DNA of 64,000 bases from Sporothrix humicola (Eukaryota > Ascomycota > Sordariomycetes > Ophiostomatales > Ophiostomataceae): NCBI GenBank assembly GCA_021396245.1, contig WNYE01000005.1, positions 186,001-250,000 on the forward strand, read 5' to 3'. The first letter of the stretch is position 1; each line of letters starts with the position of its first letter. This document shows positions 31,382-41,992 of the stretch, in pieces. A model generated the notes under the pieces. That model did not search any database. It was not told the DNA's origin and was given only the letters and a program-made list of their open reading frames with translations. Position numbers and translations under genes: made by a program.

Positions 31382-33649
31382 ATGCGGCTCATCAACGTCG
31401 ACACATTTGAAATCGAAGAGTTCCTCGATGGAACGGCTCCAAAATATGCCATCCTGTCGCACACATGGCTGCCCAAAGGCGAAGTCACCTTCCAAGATAT
31501 GACACCGGGCGGGACAAAGCCTATCGACAAGGAAGGATGGCCCAAGATCGAGAAAAGCGCGAGACAGGCCAAGCAACACGGCTTACAGTATGTCTGGGTC
31601 GACACTTGCTGCATCGACAAGTCCAGCTCAGCCGAGCTTTCCGAGGCCATCAACTCCGTGTTCATCTGGTACCGCGAGGCTGAAGTGTGCTGCGCATATC
31701 TCCCCGATATACCGACTCGTCCAGGTACCTTTGAAGAAGCAGAATCTGCTCTGGGAAGAAGTCGCTGGTTCACGCGGGGCTGGACGTTGCAAGAACTTTT
31801 GGCCCCCGAAAATCTCAACTTCTATTCAGAGGACTGGAGCTTTTTGGGTGACAAGAAAGCATTTTCGGCAAGTGGCACATTGAGCGAAATCACAAAAGTT
31901 CAATACGAATACCTAACAGGAGAAAGCATCTACAACGCGTCCGTCGCCCAGCGTATGTCCTGGGCAGCAAGACGTACAACCACACGTGTTGAGGACACAG
32001 CATACTGCCTCCTTGGTATTTTTGGCATCAACATGCCACTTCTCTACGGCGAGCGGCATCGTGCGTTTCTTCGACTCCAGAAAGAAATCATCAACGCATA
32101 TGACGACTTATCCATTTTTGCCTGGGAGCACAATCATCTTTCCCGAAATATACGAACAAGGAGGAAAGACCCCTTGCACGAGATAAGCTATGTAAATTTT
32201 CTAGCCCCGTCCCCTGCACAGTTCTTGGCCAGCAATGATGTCGTGAACAGCGGGGAGCTGGGCCCGAGTACTCCATTATCCATATCAAGCGCCGGTCTGC
32301 ACACAAAATTACCAGTCTTTCGAGCCGCCTGGTCTCCAGGCAGCGATATGTATGCCATCTTACCTTGTCATCACCAAGGCAGCGAGTCGACCCTATTGGC
32401 AGTCCGAGTTTTTCGATGGTCTTTCTATGATGGCAGCAAGAATGTGGGCGGTGACAGCCTCCTAGTCCATCGATCATCGAAAAAACTTGCCCATGTGGCA
32501 AGGGACCTCAGCAGAATTTGTCCGCGCATCCCATTGACCATATCTAACAGGCGACTACGGACGCCAACCAATTTCAGACGGGTGTTGTTTTCATTCCGGC
32601 GGCTGGAGTGTATCTTGAAAGGCACTGACGTGGCGGATTACACATTGGGCCAGTGGCATCCCCCATCGGCGTGGAATCCGAGTACTCGAACTTTGCAAGG
32701 CCTTGACATCGATAGCGACTCTGATGGCAGTGACACGGATGGCAGTGGCACTGAGGGCACCGATAAAATCAATACTCATGACGCTGGCACTGATGCCCGT
32801 TTTCCAACAGTCAACCAAATTGTTCTATGGTTTTCAGGTCATCAGAGTCCCCCCATTGCTGTACTTGTCCGCGTATATCACAAAATGACGCGACCTCCAC
32901 GGCCAAAGAGGATCCGAATTGTTCAGTGTCATATCGTCCCTGTCTCAGAAAATGCGACAGCCAAAGATATTTGCATAGCCCACGACCCATCGTGCGGCAT
33001 GGATTCTAGTAGCAATACACGACTTCGGCATACATCTCCAAGATTTTGGGGGTCACGGTCGGTGCTTCGCGATGTGCTCCCTGGCAAGGTCGTGGTGGCG
33101 ACAATGTCACAACGGACTGTCCATGAGAGCGAAAATCCACAGTTTGTGACACTGGACATTGAGATTGTCGATCGTCGCACGTTTGCTAACCAAGAGCGCT
33201 GGTGGTCGCCAGTGGCTGCTTTGCGCTGGATTTTCTACGTGGCCAGAGCGTGGCTCAATGGCCATCCTGTGGTCATGCACCACGAAGGGAGTCACCGAAC
33301 AGTCCTACTCAGTGAAGGACTCTTTACACGTATGATTGAGTGGCGAGGTGGACAGCTTCGATTCTATGATACGTCTTTCCAATCAGACTCTCATGATTCA
33401 GAGTCTTCATACCTTCTGCCGTTGGCTGTTCTGGTATCATTCCTTATGTGCCAGTGGTGGTGGAAACAGTCTGCAGCCTCGCTGTGTATGGGACTAGTCA
33501 TCACCCTGTCAGTCCGATATATTATGCAGGCGCGGAGTGAGAATCAAAGCATCCATAGTCGAGTCCCATTTATTCCATTTGATGGTATGGTTGAGGCCGA
33601 CGATTCTCGTTCTGTGCATGAAAACTCGTCCAGTGACTCGGAGGCGTGA
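31382..33649 (+). CDS. HET-domain (heterokaryon incompatibility) protein with hydrophobic C-terminus
   Basis: Single-exon, 755-aa predicted protein. It starts MRLINVDTFEIEEF, the usual opening of HET proteins. The HET domain (about residues 22-170) has all three classic blocks: YAILSHTW, VWVDTCCIDKSSSAELSEAI and SRWFTRGWTLQELLAP. HET domains are TIR-related and, in characterised cases, trigger cell death when incompatible strains fuse. A conserved ARRTTTRVEDTAYCLLGIF segment and GERHRAFLRLQKEII follow, as in HET-E-like proteins, but there is no NACHT or WD repeat. The middle has an acidic Asp/Ser/Gly/Thr repeat near residue 445. Two hydrophobic stretches at about 675-715 (LPLAVLVSFLMCQ; LCMGLVITLSVRYI) could anchor it to a membrane. 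It lies 7.7 kb from the NLR gene. Confidence 0.92.
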   Translation: MRLINVDTFEIEEFLDGTAPKYAILSHTWLPKGEVTFQDMTPGGTKPIDKEGWPKIEKSARQAKQHGLQYVWVDTCCIDKSSSAELSEAINSVFIWYREAEVCCAYLPDIPTRPGTFEEAESALGRSRWFTRGWTLQELLAPENLNFYSEDWSFLGDKKAFSASGTLSEITKVQYEYLTGESIYNASVAQRMSWAARRTTTRVEDTAYCLLGIFGINMPLLYGERHRAFLRLQKEIINAYDDLSIFAWEHNHLSRNIRTRRKDPLHEISYVNFLAPSPAQFLASNDVVNSGELGPSTPLSISSAGLHTKLPVFRAAWSPGSDMYAILPCHHQGSESTLLAVRVFRWSFYDGSKNVGGDSLLVHRSSKKLAHVARDLSRICPRIPLTISNRRLRTPTNFRRVLFSFRRLECILKGTDVADYTLGQWHPPSAWNPSTRTLQGLDIDSDSDGSDTDGSGTEGTDKINTHDAGTDARFPTVNQIVLWFSGHQSPPIAVLVRVYHKMTRPPRPKRIRIVQCHIVPVSENATAKDICIAHDPSCGMDSSSNTRLRHTSPRFWGSRSVLRDVLPGKVVVATMSQRTVHESENPQFVTLDIEIVDRRTFANQERWWSPVAALRWIFYVARAWLNGHPVVMHHEGSHRTVLLSEGLFTRMIEWRGGQLRFYDTSFQSDSHDSESSYLLPLAVLVSFLMCQWWWKQSAASLCMGLVITLSVRYIMQARSENQSIHSRVPFIPFDGMVEADDSRSVHENSSSDSEA

Positions 33650-35051
33650 ACTAAGATATTATTCAAGGGTTGTAGATTTCAGCGGTTTATTTCACATTAT
33701 TTTATTTAAAGGCTTGGTGTCATCCTTGTAACTATCGAAGATGTGACAGGCAACAGGCTAAGCTCGTACCAAACCCAGCCTCATTGTTGTCTTTTGTCTG
33801 TGCCGTACGCGCAAGATCAGATTGTGTCTATCCTACGACAGACAGGGTTGTAACTCAAATCACGAGATACTAGATACGAGACAAAATGAGAAAAGAGAGC
33901 AACCATCACAAGGTTTTGTCCTTGTCGTGATCGTATTTTTATGCAAGGACAACTACCCTTGTCATCTCCTTCCTTTTCGAGTATCTGTTAGACGTGAGAA
34001 AAGAAAGCCTGAGAGGCACAAAGCCCTGTCTGACAGCAGCGATATTTACGTGTATTTCTTCTGGAGAGCATGGGGCAAAAACGTAACCCAAAAGCTTGAA
34101 TGACTTTACGTCACATCGGCTCATGTTGCATGTGTCAATAGCGTATTGCTGCTCATAATGACTATCTGCACTGTATGTACCCATAAGGAAAGTCCAGACT
34201 TCATGTCCTACCATTCTCGTTAATTTCCTACATTCTTTTTCAAATTGTTTCTTCTTGACATAATTATCATGTTTGTCTCATTTGCTTCATTTCCAACTGC
34301 CTTGCCTATCCCCGTAATTTTGTTTTTGACTCTGCCGTCTTCCCCGCCTCGACGTTTCATTCTATGGCGGACACGGCCGTTTTTGTGGTTGCGTGCTGCG
34401 TGCTGTGTTGGGTGCTGTCCCGCGCCGCCATGTTCTGGACTGACAGGGTCTACTGGAAGCTTATTTTGCGGAAAATAGTCGACGATCACTTTCTTTTCAA
34501 ATTTTACAAAATCATCTTCTTGTGAGGCGGCAGCTCGCACCTCGCACGTCGTGAATATTCTGCCTGGCCTTGTATTGGCTGTGCCTCTGACCTGGTTCTT
34601 GGACACGATCATGGAAGGATGAGTTGAGACAAAGTGGGAGAAATCAGCCACAACACACGTTCAACTCATGACAGATCTTGCCCTCCTTTGCCTTGAAAAG
34701 TTGCAGGTGCTCGCCTTACTTATACTGAGAATTTGTGCCGCATGTTGTCCGCCTTTGTGTGGCCCCTATCTTGGCGCAGCTGCCCCGGTTTCTGGAGAAC
34801 CTTGGGTCAATTGTGTGCGGCAGAGAATCGAACACGGGATGTTGGGTCACTGTCTGAAAGTTTGTCCTTTGCCCTCTAACTTTTGACTTCCTCTTTTCTG
34901 TTTCGCATTCCCTCACTCGTTCCTTCCCAGACAGACCCGGCTGACTCGTCGCTCTTTCCTTCTCAGCCACGCTCCTTCCCTGATTTCGTCACTACTTTTT
35001 CTTTTTGTCACTCGATCCGTAGTTCTTTCCTTTTTGTCTCTCTTTCCTGAA
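33650..35051. other. Intergenic region before the tannase gene
   Basis: 1.4 kb with only short, low-complexity frames. No RNA gene or transposon remnant is evident. The last 160 bp are pyrimidine-rich. Confidence 0.5.
34888..35045 (+). promoter_or_regulatory. CT-rich promoter/leader tract of the tannase gene
   Basis: Long runs of C and T on the coding strand end just before ATG 35052. Such tracts are common at transcription starts of well-expressed filamentous-fungal genes. Confidence 0.4.
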
Positions 35052-37295
35052 ATGGAAAGTGTTACATTGAACAGGCAGCCGCTTCTGCAAGCACGACCAA
35101 GACCACCAACAATCTTGAAAACCACTGGCAAGGGCAGGAGCACGAGTGCCAGGACGCCTGCCACGGCTGATGCAACATCCAGGCCCGTTGCTGACACTAC
35201 CGAAGAAAGCGATGAAAGCGATGACGGTACCAACGACGACCGACATTCGATGCACACAGACAGACTCCAGAGCGACAGCAAGGACGAGCACGAGCACGCA
35301 GGATCCACCCCCATGGTGACCACCAGAGCCACATCAACGACCAAGGACCTTTTGTCGGCGACAAAGACAACGATAGCAGAAAAGATGGCGCCCAGAAACG
35401 TCCTCGACGTATTAAAAGGCGACGATGGCCGGCTTCTTGGAGACGGATCTCAAGAGCCAATGCTCGGTCCAACCACGATACGCTGCTCCTTTCCTGGCCT
35501 CTCCCTACGAATACCATACCGACAAAGCCGGCTCCTCCGCATGGCCTTCTTTTCACTCGCGGCCGTCTGGGCCGTTTGGTCTCTGCTGTTTCTGTCGAGT
35601 GTCCGGCGGCAGGTCTTTGCCATTCCAACATCAGACAATACAAACCACCAGTTCTACACTACGCGGCCCTGCACAGCTGCCACATTCTCCAGTGTCCTTC
35701 CCAAGTTTGCGTCTGTCGAGCGAGTCAGCACAGTCACCGCCAACGGAAACTATGGCGAAGGCGCCATTGACCTGGGATTCCCGACGAATGCCACCAAGCT
35801 GCCGCCTCTGTGTGCCGTCACCATCGCCGTCCACAACGGCACATCCAACTACCGCTTTGCCATCTTTTTGCCAACAGCCGCCAACTGGAACGGCAGAATC
35901 ATGACAATCGGCAGTGCCTCATTTGCGGGCGGCATCAACTGGCCCAACATGGGCGAGGCGCCGCACTACGGCTTTGCGACGCTGGCCACGGATGGTGGGC
36001 ACAATTCGACGCAGAGTGACCTGGACTGGGCACCCACCACGACGGACAAGCTTCTCGACTGGGGCTGGCGGGCTCTTCACGGATCTGTCGGTTTGGGAAA
36101 GACGTTGACGTCCCAGTACTACAGCGGCGCCCAGATCGCCTACTCGTACTACAGCGGCTGCTCGACGGGCGGCCGGCAGGGCCTCAAGGAGATCCAGGTG
36201 GACGCCAGCAGCTTTGACGGCACGCTCGTCGGAGCTCCGGCATGGGACACCTCACAGCTAATGCCGTGGCTGACGCGTATCGGTGCCGCCAATATGCCCG
36301 ACGACGGCGCCAACCACATTGACCTGCCGGAGTTTGCAACACTAGCGGCGGCAGCCCTCGCCCAGTGTGACCACTTGGACGGCCACAACGATACCATCAT
36401 CAGTAAACCCGAGTTGTGTGTGCTGGACTATGCACCCATCACATGTGGCAACCCGGCCGTCCCTCCTGGCGGCTCGTGCCTGACACCTGAGCAGGTCGCG
36501 ACGGCCAAGTACCTCTATGCAGACGCATTCACGGCAAAGGGCGACTTTATCCACAGCGGCTACACCCTCGGATCGGAAGACCTGTGGTACGTCTACCTGG
36601 CGTTTGGCGACGAGAGCGACTTTGACACGCGCTACGAGCGCTTCTGGCTGTACAACGACACCAACTGGAACTGGACGCAATACAGCGACCAGGTCTTTTA
36701 TGATTCCCTCAAGGCCAACCTGGGCGAGGCCTCGGCCAACCACTACGATATCTCGGCCTACCGCGACCGCGGCGGCAAAGTGCTGCTGTACCAGGGCCTG
36801 GCGGACGGCGTCATCATGCCGCGAATGACCACCTACTACTACAACCAGACCATCCAGACCATGGGCCTGTCGCTGGCCACCACCTTTGACAGCAAGACAG
36901 GAAAGAGTGGCCAACACACGGGCGCCGGTAAGCCCATCCAGGATTTCTTCCGCTACTTCCAAGTTCCTGGGATGCAGCACTGCTTTGCGTCGCCGACAGA
37001 AGTCGCCGCGCCATGGATGTTTGCCGCTCCCGGGCAGGCCACGCTCTTGTCCCAAAGCTACAATTTCGGGCTTGGCTGGGGCGTCCCCAACCTGCCGGCC
37101 AGCGCCACCCATGATGCACTCCTAGCCTTGATGGCCTGGGTCGAGAATGCGAGTGCGCCCACAAGCATTGTTGCCAGCGTGTGGAACGGCGACGGCACTG
37201 TCAACCGGACACGCCCCATTTGCGTCTACCCACAAGAGGCCACCTACAAGGGATCGGGGAATCTGAATCTAGCAGACAACTGGAAGTGCCAGTGA
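35052..37295 (+). CDS. Tannase/feruloyl esterase family protein with N-terminal cytosolic tail and signal anchor
   Basis: Single-exon, 747-aa predicted serine esterase acting on gallate or hydroxycinnamate esters. The family's CS-D-HC signature is intact: Cys370-Ser371 in YYSGCSTGGRQG, Asp585 in GLADGVIMP, and His643-Cys644 in GMQHCF. Many N-glycosylation sequons (NGT, NDT, NWT, NQT) imply an extracellular catalytic domain. Fungal relatives usually start with a signal peptide and are about 550-600 aa. Here about 163 residues, rich in Ser, Thr and acid, precede a hydrophobic segment (about 165-181, AFFSLAAVWAVWSLLFLSS). The full product would be a type II membrane protein with the esterase outside. 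Translation from the internal ATG at 35541 would give an ordinary secreted enzyme of 584 aa. The continuous open frame upstream and its CT-rich leader favour the long form, but the start is not proven. Confidence 0.88.
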   Translation: MESVTLNRQPLLQARPRPPTILKTTGKGRSTSARTPATADATSRPVADTTEESDESDDGTNDDRHSMHTDRLQSDSKDEHEHAGSTPMVTTRATSTTKDLLSATKTTIAEKMAPRNVLDVLKGDDGRLLGDGSQEPMLGPTTIRCSFPGLSLRIPYRQSRLLRMAFFSLAAVWAVWSLLFLSSVRRQVFAIPTSDNTNHQFYTTRPCTAATFSSVLPKFASVERVSTVTANGNYGEGAIDLGFPTNATKLPPLCAVTIAVHNGTSNYRFAIFLPTAANWNGRIMTIGSASFAGGINWPNMGEAPHYGFATLATDGGHNSTQSDLDWAPTTTDKLLDWGWRALHGSVGLGKTLTSQYYSGAQIAYSYYSGCSTGGRQGLKEIQVDASSFDGTLVGAPAWDTSQLMPWLTRIGAANMPDDGANHIDLPEFATLAAAALAQCDHLDGHNDTIISKPELCVLDYAPITCGNPAVPPGGSCLTPEQVATAKYLYADAFTAKGDFIHSGYTLGSEDLWYVYLAFGDESDFDTRYERFWLYNDTNWNWTQYSDQVFYDSLKANLGEASANHYDISAYRDRGGKVLLYQGLADGVIMPRMTTYYYNQTIQTMGLSLATTFDSKTGKSGQHTGAGKPIQDFFRYFQVPGMQHCFASPTEVAAPWMFAAPGQATLLSQSYNFGLGWGVPNLPASATHDALLALMAWVENASAPTSIVASVWNGDGTVNRTRPICVYPQEATYKGSGNLNLADNWKCQ

Positions 37296-37461
37296 GGACG
37301 ATATGTGATGATGGAATGATAGTATAACGACGATATGGGATATTTACGAGACCTTTTCTTGACACAATCTGTAGACTAATGTACATTACTTTGTTTTTCG
37401 CTGCTCTTTTGGTCGTAAAGAATATGTGGTGTCTCGCTGGCACCTTTGCTATGCTCCCCCG

Positions 37462-37854
37462 CTACCCAAGAGTCATTACATAGCTCCGCGTCGCAGATGA
37501 CCATGATGTCGAGCTGTGTCCGTCAGAGTAGCCCATCCGGTACTCGTATGTCGTGCTGCCAACAACTGTCTCCAAGACAGGTCCCTCCACGTTTGCCGTC
37601 TGCTCTGGAATTATGGTGGTTTGTGTCTGTATCGTGACTATCGTCACCACCGTCGCCGGGATCCATAGAGGATGTGTCACGGACGTTTGTGTTGTAGACC
37701 GCACGACGGTGCGCACAGCGGGGATGTTGACCGTTTCGGGAGCCGGCGTCACAGCTGGAGCAGCCACAGTGGGTGAGTCGGCTGTGGGAAGGGCCCATGA
37801 AAATGCTGTCAAGCTAGCCAAGAGGTAAAGTAGGTAGAAAGTAGGAGATTGCAT
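37462..37854 (-). CDS. Small secreted Thr/Val-rich protein
   Basis: Single-exon, 130-aa product with a clear signal peptide: MQSPTFYLLYLLASLTAFSWA, cut probably near ALP. The mature part has a Pro/Ala/Val start and then Thr/Val repeats (VVTIVTIQTQTTIIP, TVVGSTTYEYRMG) and a Ser/Thr-rich end, all favourable for O-mannosylation. There are no Cys residues, so it is not a classical cysteine-rich effector. The ATG at 37854 sits just before the signal sequence. It is tail-to-tail with the tannase gene, with 166 bp between stops. I know no family; a cell-wall-associated protein is possible. Confidence 0.65.
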   Translation of the reverse strand: MQSPTFYLLYLLASLTAFSWALPTADSPTVAAPAVTPAPETVNIPAVRTVVRSTTQTSVTHPLWIPATVVTIVTIQTQTTIIPEQTANVEGPVLETVVGSTTYEYRMGYSDGHSSTSWSSATRSYVMTLG

Positions 37855-39094
37855 TGTGAAGTCAGACGTAGGGATGTGTTATGGATCTCAAGTTGGATGG
37901 CTTTTTGTCGATTTTGCGGTTATGAGAGACGATCTCCGTCAATCATTTTGCAAAAGACGTCCATGACGCGACATTCGATTCTTTAAATTACTTTCCCCGT
38001 CAATCGTCAACGGCGGCGAGAACCGACGTCCAGAACGGGACGAGAAGTCTAATCTACGACAAATGGCAGTCACTTAATTAAGTGGCACAGAAGACGTAGA
38101 GAAGCTCAAATAACAGTACTCCGTACTATTCTTGGTTCTCCATATTCGAGGGAGACTCGACTTTACCCGGTAATTGGGGACATGTTGGGTCAATCCAGAC
38201 TCATGCTCCAGATCACAGTGTCTAATAAATTCAGTAATATTAAAATTAAAGTGCAAAATAGTTGTTCAACTGCAACTCTAGATTCGATTTGGTTTGAAAC
38301 TGAGATCAATTGTGGTGGTGGAGACCAAAGATGCTGCTTGACCTTTTGTGCTGGGGTTGATGTATTGTTTCCACCCTTACAATTAACGCCAGGTACGAGT
38401 TATGAATGCACGGCACATCTGATCAAGCAATCACCAGAGGCAAAAAAGTAAACAATTAAGAGGAGTTTTACAAAAGGGCATAAAAAAACGTACAGCAGCG
38501 GGTATTCGCTGGTCGTCACCGACCCAACTACTAATCCGCCGATTACTGGTTTGACGAGGGGAGAGCGGACGGGATCCCGTATTTTCCAGTATCTATGGCC
38601 GTACGTGGAAGTTGACGATGTTTGTACCCGTTAAATACGGATTGATTGCGGTGCTTTCTCATTGTGCTGTCTATGTACAAGCCCATTCCCTTCCAAGGAT
38701 TCCCTTTCGGCGCACTGCCAAATATCGAAGCAAATATAAAACCAAATAAAGTCATAAATCAAAAACTGAGATAGCCAGCAAATAATACACAAATATCGCC
38801 CAGATTAGGCGATGAAATACAAAGCAAACTAAACGCAAAAGCAAAAGCAGAGGCCCAAGTTTCCAAACATATTCATCAAATCATACTTACATAGGACTTC
38901 GCCTACAGCGCCTCCACTTAGAGAGAGCTGCACAGTAACACAGAGGGTAACCCAGTGCCACAAGAGTCCGTCATTTCCTGTTAGTTTCCTTCATAAATCG
39001 CACTCTTCCAGAGTCTTTGCCGGCCGTTGTCGGTCGTTCTCGTTGTCGTCAAGACTCGTCATAGACCCTGCGGGTCTACTTGTCTTCCTCCTCC
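37855..39094. other. Intergenic region, partly AT-rich
   Basis: 1.24 kb. 38210-38280 and 38740-38860 are AT-rich. Short frames on both strands lack family features. I see no inverted repeats or transposase remnants. Confidence 0.5.
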
Positions 39095-39787
39095 TTAAAC
39101 ATACACCCGCTGGTGCGAGTGCGAGCTGCGCCGACTGTGGTGGCTGCCGCTGCGCGGGCGCGAGCGGCTGCCGTCGCGGTGGTGCCGCCGGACCGTCGTC
39201 GTCTCGGTGACAACACGGCGTTCGTGCTCCTTGCGGCCCATCTTGCCGCCGTGCATCCAGGCGAGGACGGCAGTGAAAAAGAAAAATACAATGTTCATGA
39301 TGCCGAGGGCAAAGCACGTCTTGAGGACGGCGCAGGGCGAGCTGGACGCCAGGACGTCAATGCCCTGGTCCTTGAGGGTCAGCAGGGTGTGGGCGGGCTT
39401 GAGCCAGTCGTCGGTGCTCTCGACATGGTAGCAGTTGGCATGGGCGATGAAGCGGAGCTGATAGACGGCGCCAATCAGGGTGCCAGCAAAGGCGAAGTCG
39501 ACGAGCGAGACAAAGTGGGAGTTGCTGCTGCTGCGGTGGTAGCTGAAGAGCGTGAAGATGGTCCAGGCGACGGCGAGGACTGAGACGATAAACAGGATGA
39601 GAATGTAGTTTGGCGTGATTTCGTTTTCTTTGATAAAGGCGTGAATGAACCAAGCGAGCATTCCCATAATGGGGATCTGACAGAAATGTTAGTTGAGGGT
39701 TTTCTTGCGACCAAAAGGAGGGCCAAAACTCACCAGAGTGACAATCTCTGCAAAGCGCCAAAAGGCGAAGAAGATGGCGAACAACAT
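39095..39787 (-). CDS. MARVEL-like four-helix membrane protein
   Basis: Predicted 211-aa integral membrane protein from exons 39734-39787 and 39095-39676 (minus strand). The 57-bp intron has GTGAGT, a CTAAC branch site and CAG. Exon 1 encodes MLFAIFFAFWRFAEIVTL, continuing into IPIMGMLAWFIHAFI; together with FIVSVLAVAWTIFTLF, VDFAFAGTLIGAVYQL and LGIMNIVFFFFTAVLAW this gives four membrane helices in the MARVEL arrangement. The C-tail is basic and rich in Arg, His and Ser (SRSRPRSGSHHSRRSSHSH), likely cytosolic and phosphorylated. MARVEL proteins organise membrane domains and vesicle traffic. ATG 39787 is chosen because it gives a full first helix. The overlapping frame at 39357-39794 is a shadow. 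Confidence 0.8.
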
Positions 39788-41992
39788 GGTGCAACGAGTC
39801 GATGCGACAATGTCAAGAATGGGACAGGCTCAAGTCGAGCAGAGTGCACAGGGAAACAAAAGATCGAATCTGCTGTGCAGGTCTGTTGGTGCAACGGGAT
39901 GCGCTGCGATCGTACAAGACCAGGGTGCAAGAGCTGTCGTCGGGTGTTTGGTTTTTTTTTTTTTTTCTTATTAATTTTGGACCCTTTTTTGGTTCGGCTG
40001 GAATGCGGGTAGAGGACGAGGTTTGTCGATCAAGCGCGGGAAGAGGAATGGACGCCGTTGAGAGGATCGGAATGGAGGACGGAGAGATCGTGGGCAGAGA
40101 GGTGGGGAGGTGGGAGAGTTCGAGAATGTTGAAGATGAAGAGAAGAGAGCACAAAATGTCACAAAGGAAAACGGTAAAGAATTACACAAGAAGGTCAGAC
40201 ACTTGAGGCCAAAATGACGAAGGCACTCCACCTTTTCGTTCCTTCTTCTTACGGAGTACGAGCAAGGGTGGCTGGGAGGGGAAAGAGCGACCCGGATACG
40301 GGCGGGAGGTGCTGGTGATTTTTTTTTTTGGAGGCAGGCGCAACTGCAACAAAAGCTCACGCCCTGCACCTGCCCCCAACGGGGTATGACGACGCAAGGA
40401 ATCAAGAAAACGAAAGAGCAAAAGACAGCCAAAAAGCCCACCAAAAAGCCCCCAAAGGAATCCAGCCAAGGCCCGCACTTTTCCCAATAGTACGCCTGTT
40501 ATGCAGCTCTCAGCAGCCATCGTGCTCTCGTCGCCCAATAATGGCCAATAATATGTGCAGCATGCTCACTCGTGAGTGCATAAGTGCGAGAGTGCTTGCA
40601 CCATCTTACACGAAGGAGGGGAGAGTGGGAGAGCAAAAAGTGCGCTTTCCGCAAAACGGCAGCATGTTTTGATTCTCCACGTGTGGTGGGCAGGAGCATC
40701 GATTTTTCAGTGCAGGTTTGGAGGGGTGGCTGGGCTGGCTGGGCAACAGCGGTGGGCCTTCACTGTTGGACAAAACAACCAATCAGGTATCAGTATGTGG
40801 GGTTGCCCTTTAGGGACGAGGGAAGGACCGCTCCAGAAGGAAAGAAGCCTGAAAGTTGAAAAAGTGGCCCGTGCAGTGCGATAAGATAAGCATTCGGGCC
40901 CACCAGCCAGATGACAAACAGCCCGAACAGAACGTCGGAAAAGCCGACGCTAGTTGGCCATTAACAGACCGAATTGTCGGCAGCTTTGAAGAAAGGACTT
41001 GACGACAGATGCCCATCGTCAACTCCGGACTCTATCATGAGCTCCGATGGTGGTGCATGACGTTGGTTTGTCAATATGCGGTATGAACAGAATTGTCTGT
41101 ATTTTTGTATGTATTCTTTAAGCTCCTTAATAAATTTTTAATATTTTAATTATTGAAAATCAAGCAATTGATTGTTTATCATTTCGATCAAATACTCGGT
41201 CTTTAAATGCCAATTTTTTATCGTTCTGGAATCCACAGACAAACATCCTTCCCGATATTTGTATGCACTATGACAAACCGTCGGATTTGGAGTTAAGGAG
41301 TACGTCGAAATGGATGACAAAGGCAAGGAAAACATATTTCGTGCACTGACAAAAAAAAATTCACAAATCCGAAGGATGCACTTCTCGACTTACACCATCG
41401 TTGGCGCGTCGGGAATGGCGTTAAACCAGGGGCTTAACTACGGCTTCAACGGTGCCACCACCAAAAAAAGACCAGCAACATTGAAACATTAACACAGCGG
41501 GGAACTTTCGGGCCAGTCCTGTCGGAGTTGAGAACGGAACAGCCTTGTGGCTTACCTTAGATTTGCAAAACCTTTATGACGATGTTGTAATTGGCTTTTA
41601 GCTACCCGTAGCTCTCGGAGCAATGATTCTAGCTTGTAGAAGGCCTTGACAAAGACGACGCCTGACAAACAGATCCCATGGAAGCTTGTCGGCAGTCTTT
41701 GGCTTCTTCTCTTTCTTTGGTCTCTTTAATTCCTTTTGACGATGGCTCAATTTATCCTACGGAATTATTTGCCACGGACTTTGGTTATCGACGAGGCCTT
41801 TTGGATATAAAAGACGGTTGATGTCGAGGTGAGCTCGACAAATCTTTTCTTCTCATCATCATCAACATCTTCTCTTTCCAACATCTCCATATCATCATCC
41901 AAAACTTGCTCTCAACTTTTCCAACCTCTCTAAAACCAACAATTTCTTCAAAAACTTCCATCTTCAAACTTCAACCACCATCAACCGTCACC
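39788..41992. other. Long divergent intergenic region
   Basis: 2.2 kb between the MARVEL and dienelactone hydrolase genes. It holds a T15 run (39952-39966), purine-rich DNA at 40060-40180, and AT-rich DNA at 41090-41220. No gene, tRNA or repeat family is evident. Confidence 0.5.
41806..41812 (+). promoter_or_regulatory. TATA box of the dienelactone hydrolase gene
   Basis: TATAAAA, 187 bp before the ATG at 41993, followed by a CT/CA-rich leader (41845-41990). Confidence 0.5.

Noticed and set aside
34220..34651. 143-codon minus-strand frame before the tannase gene
   Set aside because: Low-complexity basic translation of CT-rich DNA; no domain or signal peptide.
34815..34840. TTCGATT-like B-box on the minus strand, possible tRNA
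   Set aside because: The flanking bases do not form a T-arm stem and no anticodon or acceptor stem could be built.
39357..39794. 145-codon frame overlapping the MARVEL gene
   Set aside because: It reads through the intron in another frame; the spliced frame gives four membrane helices.
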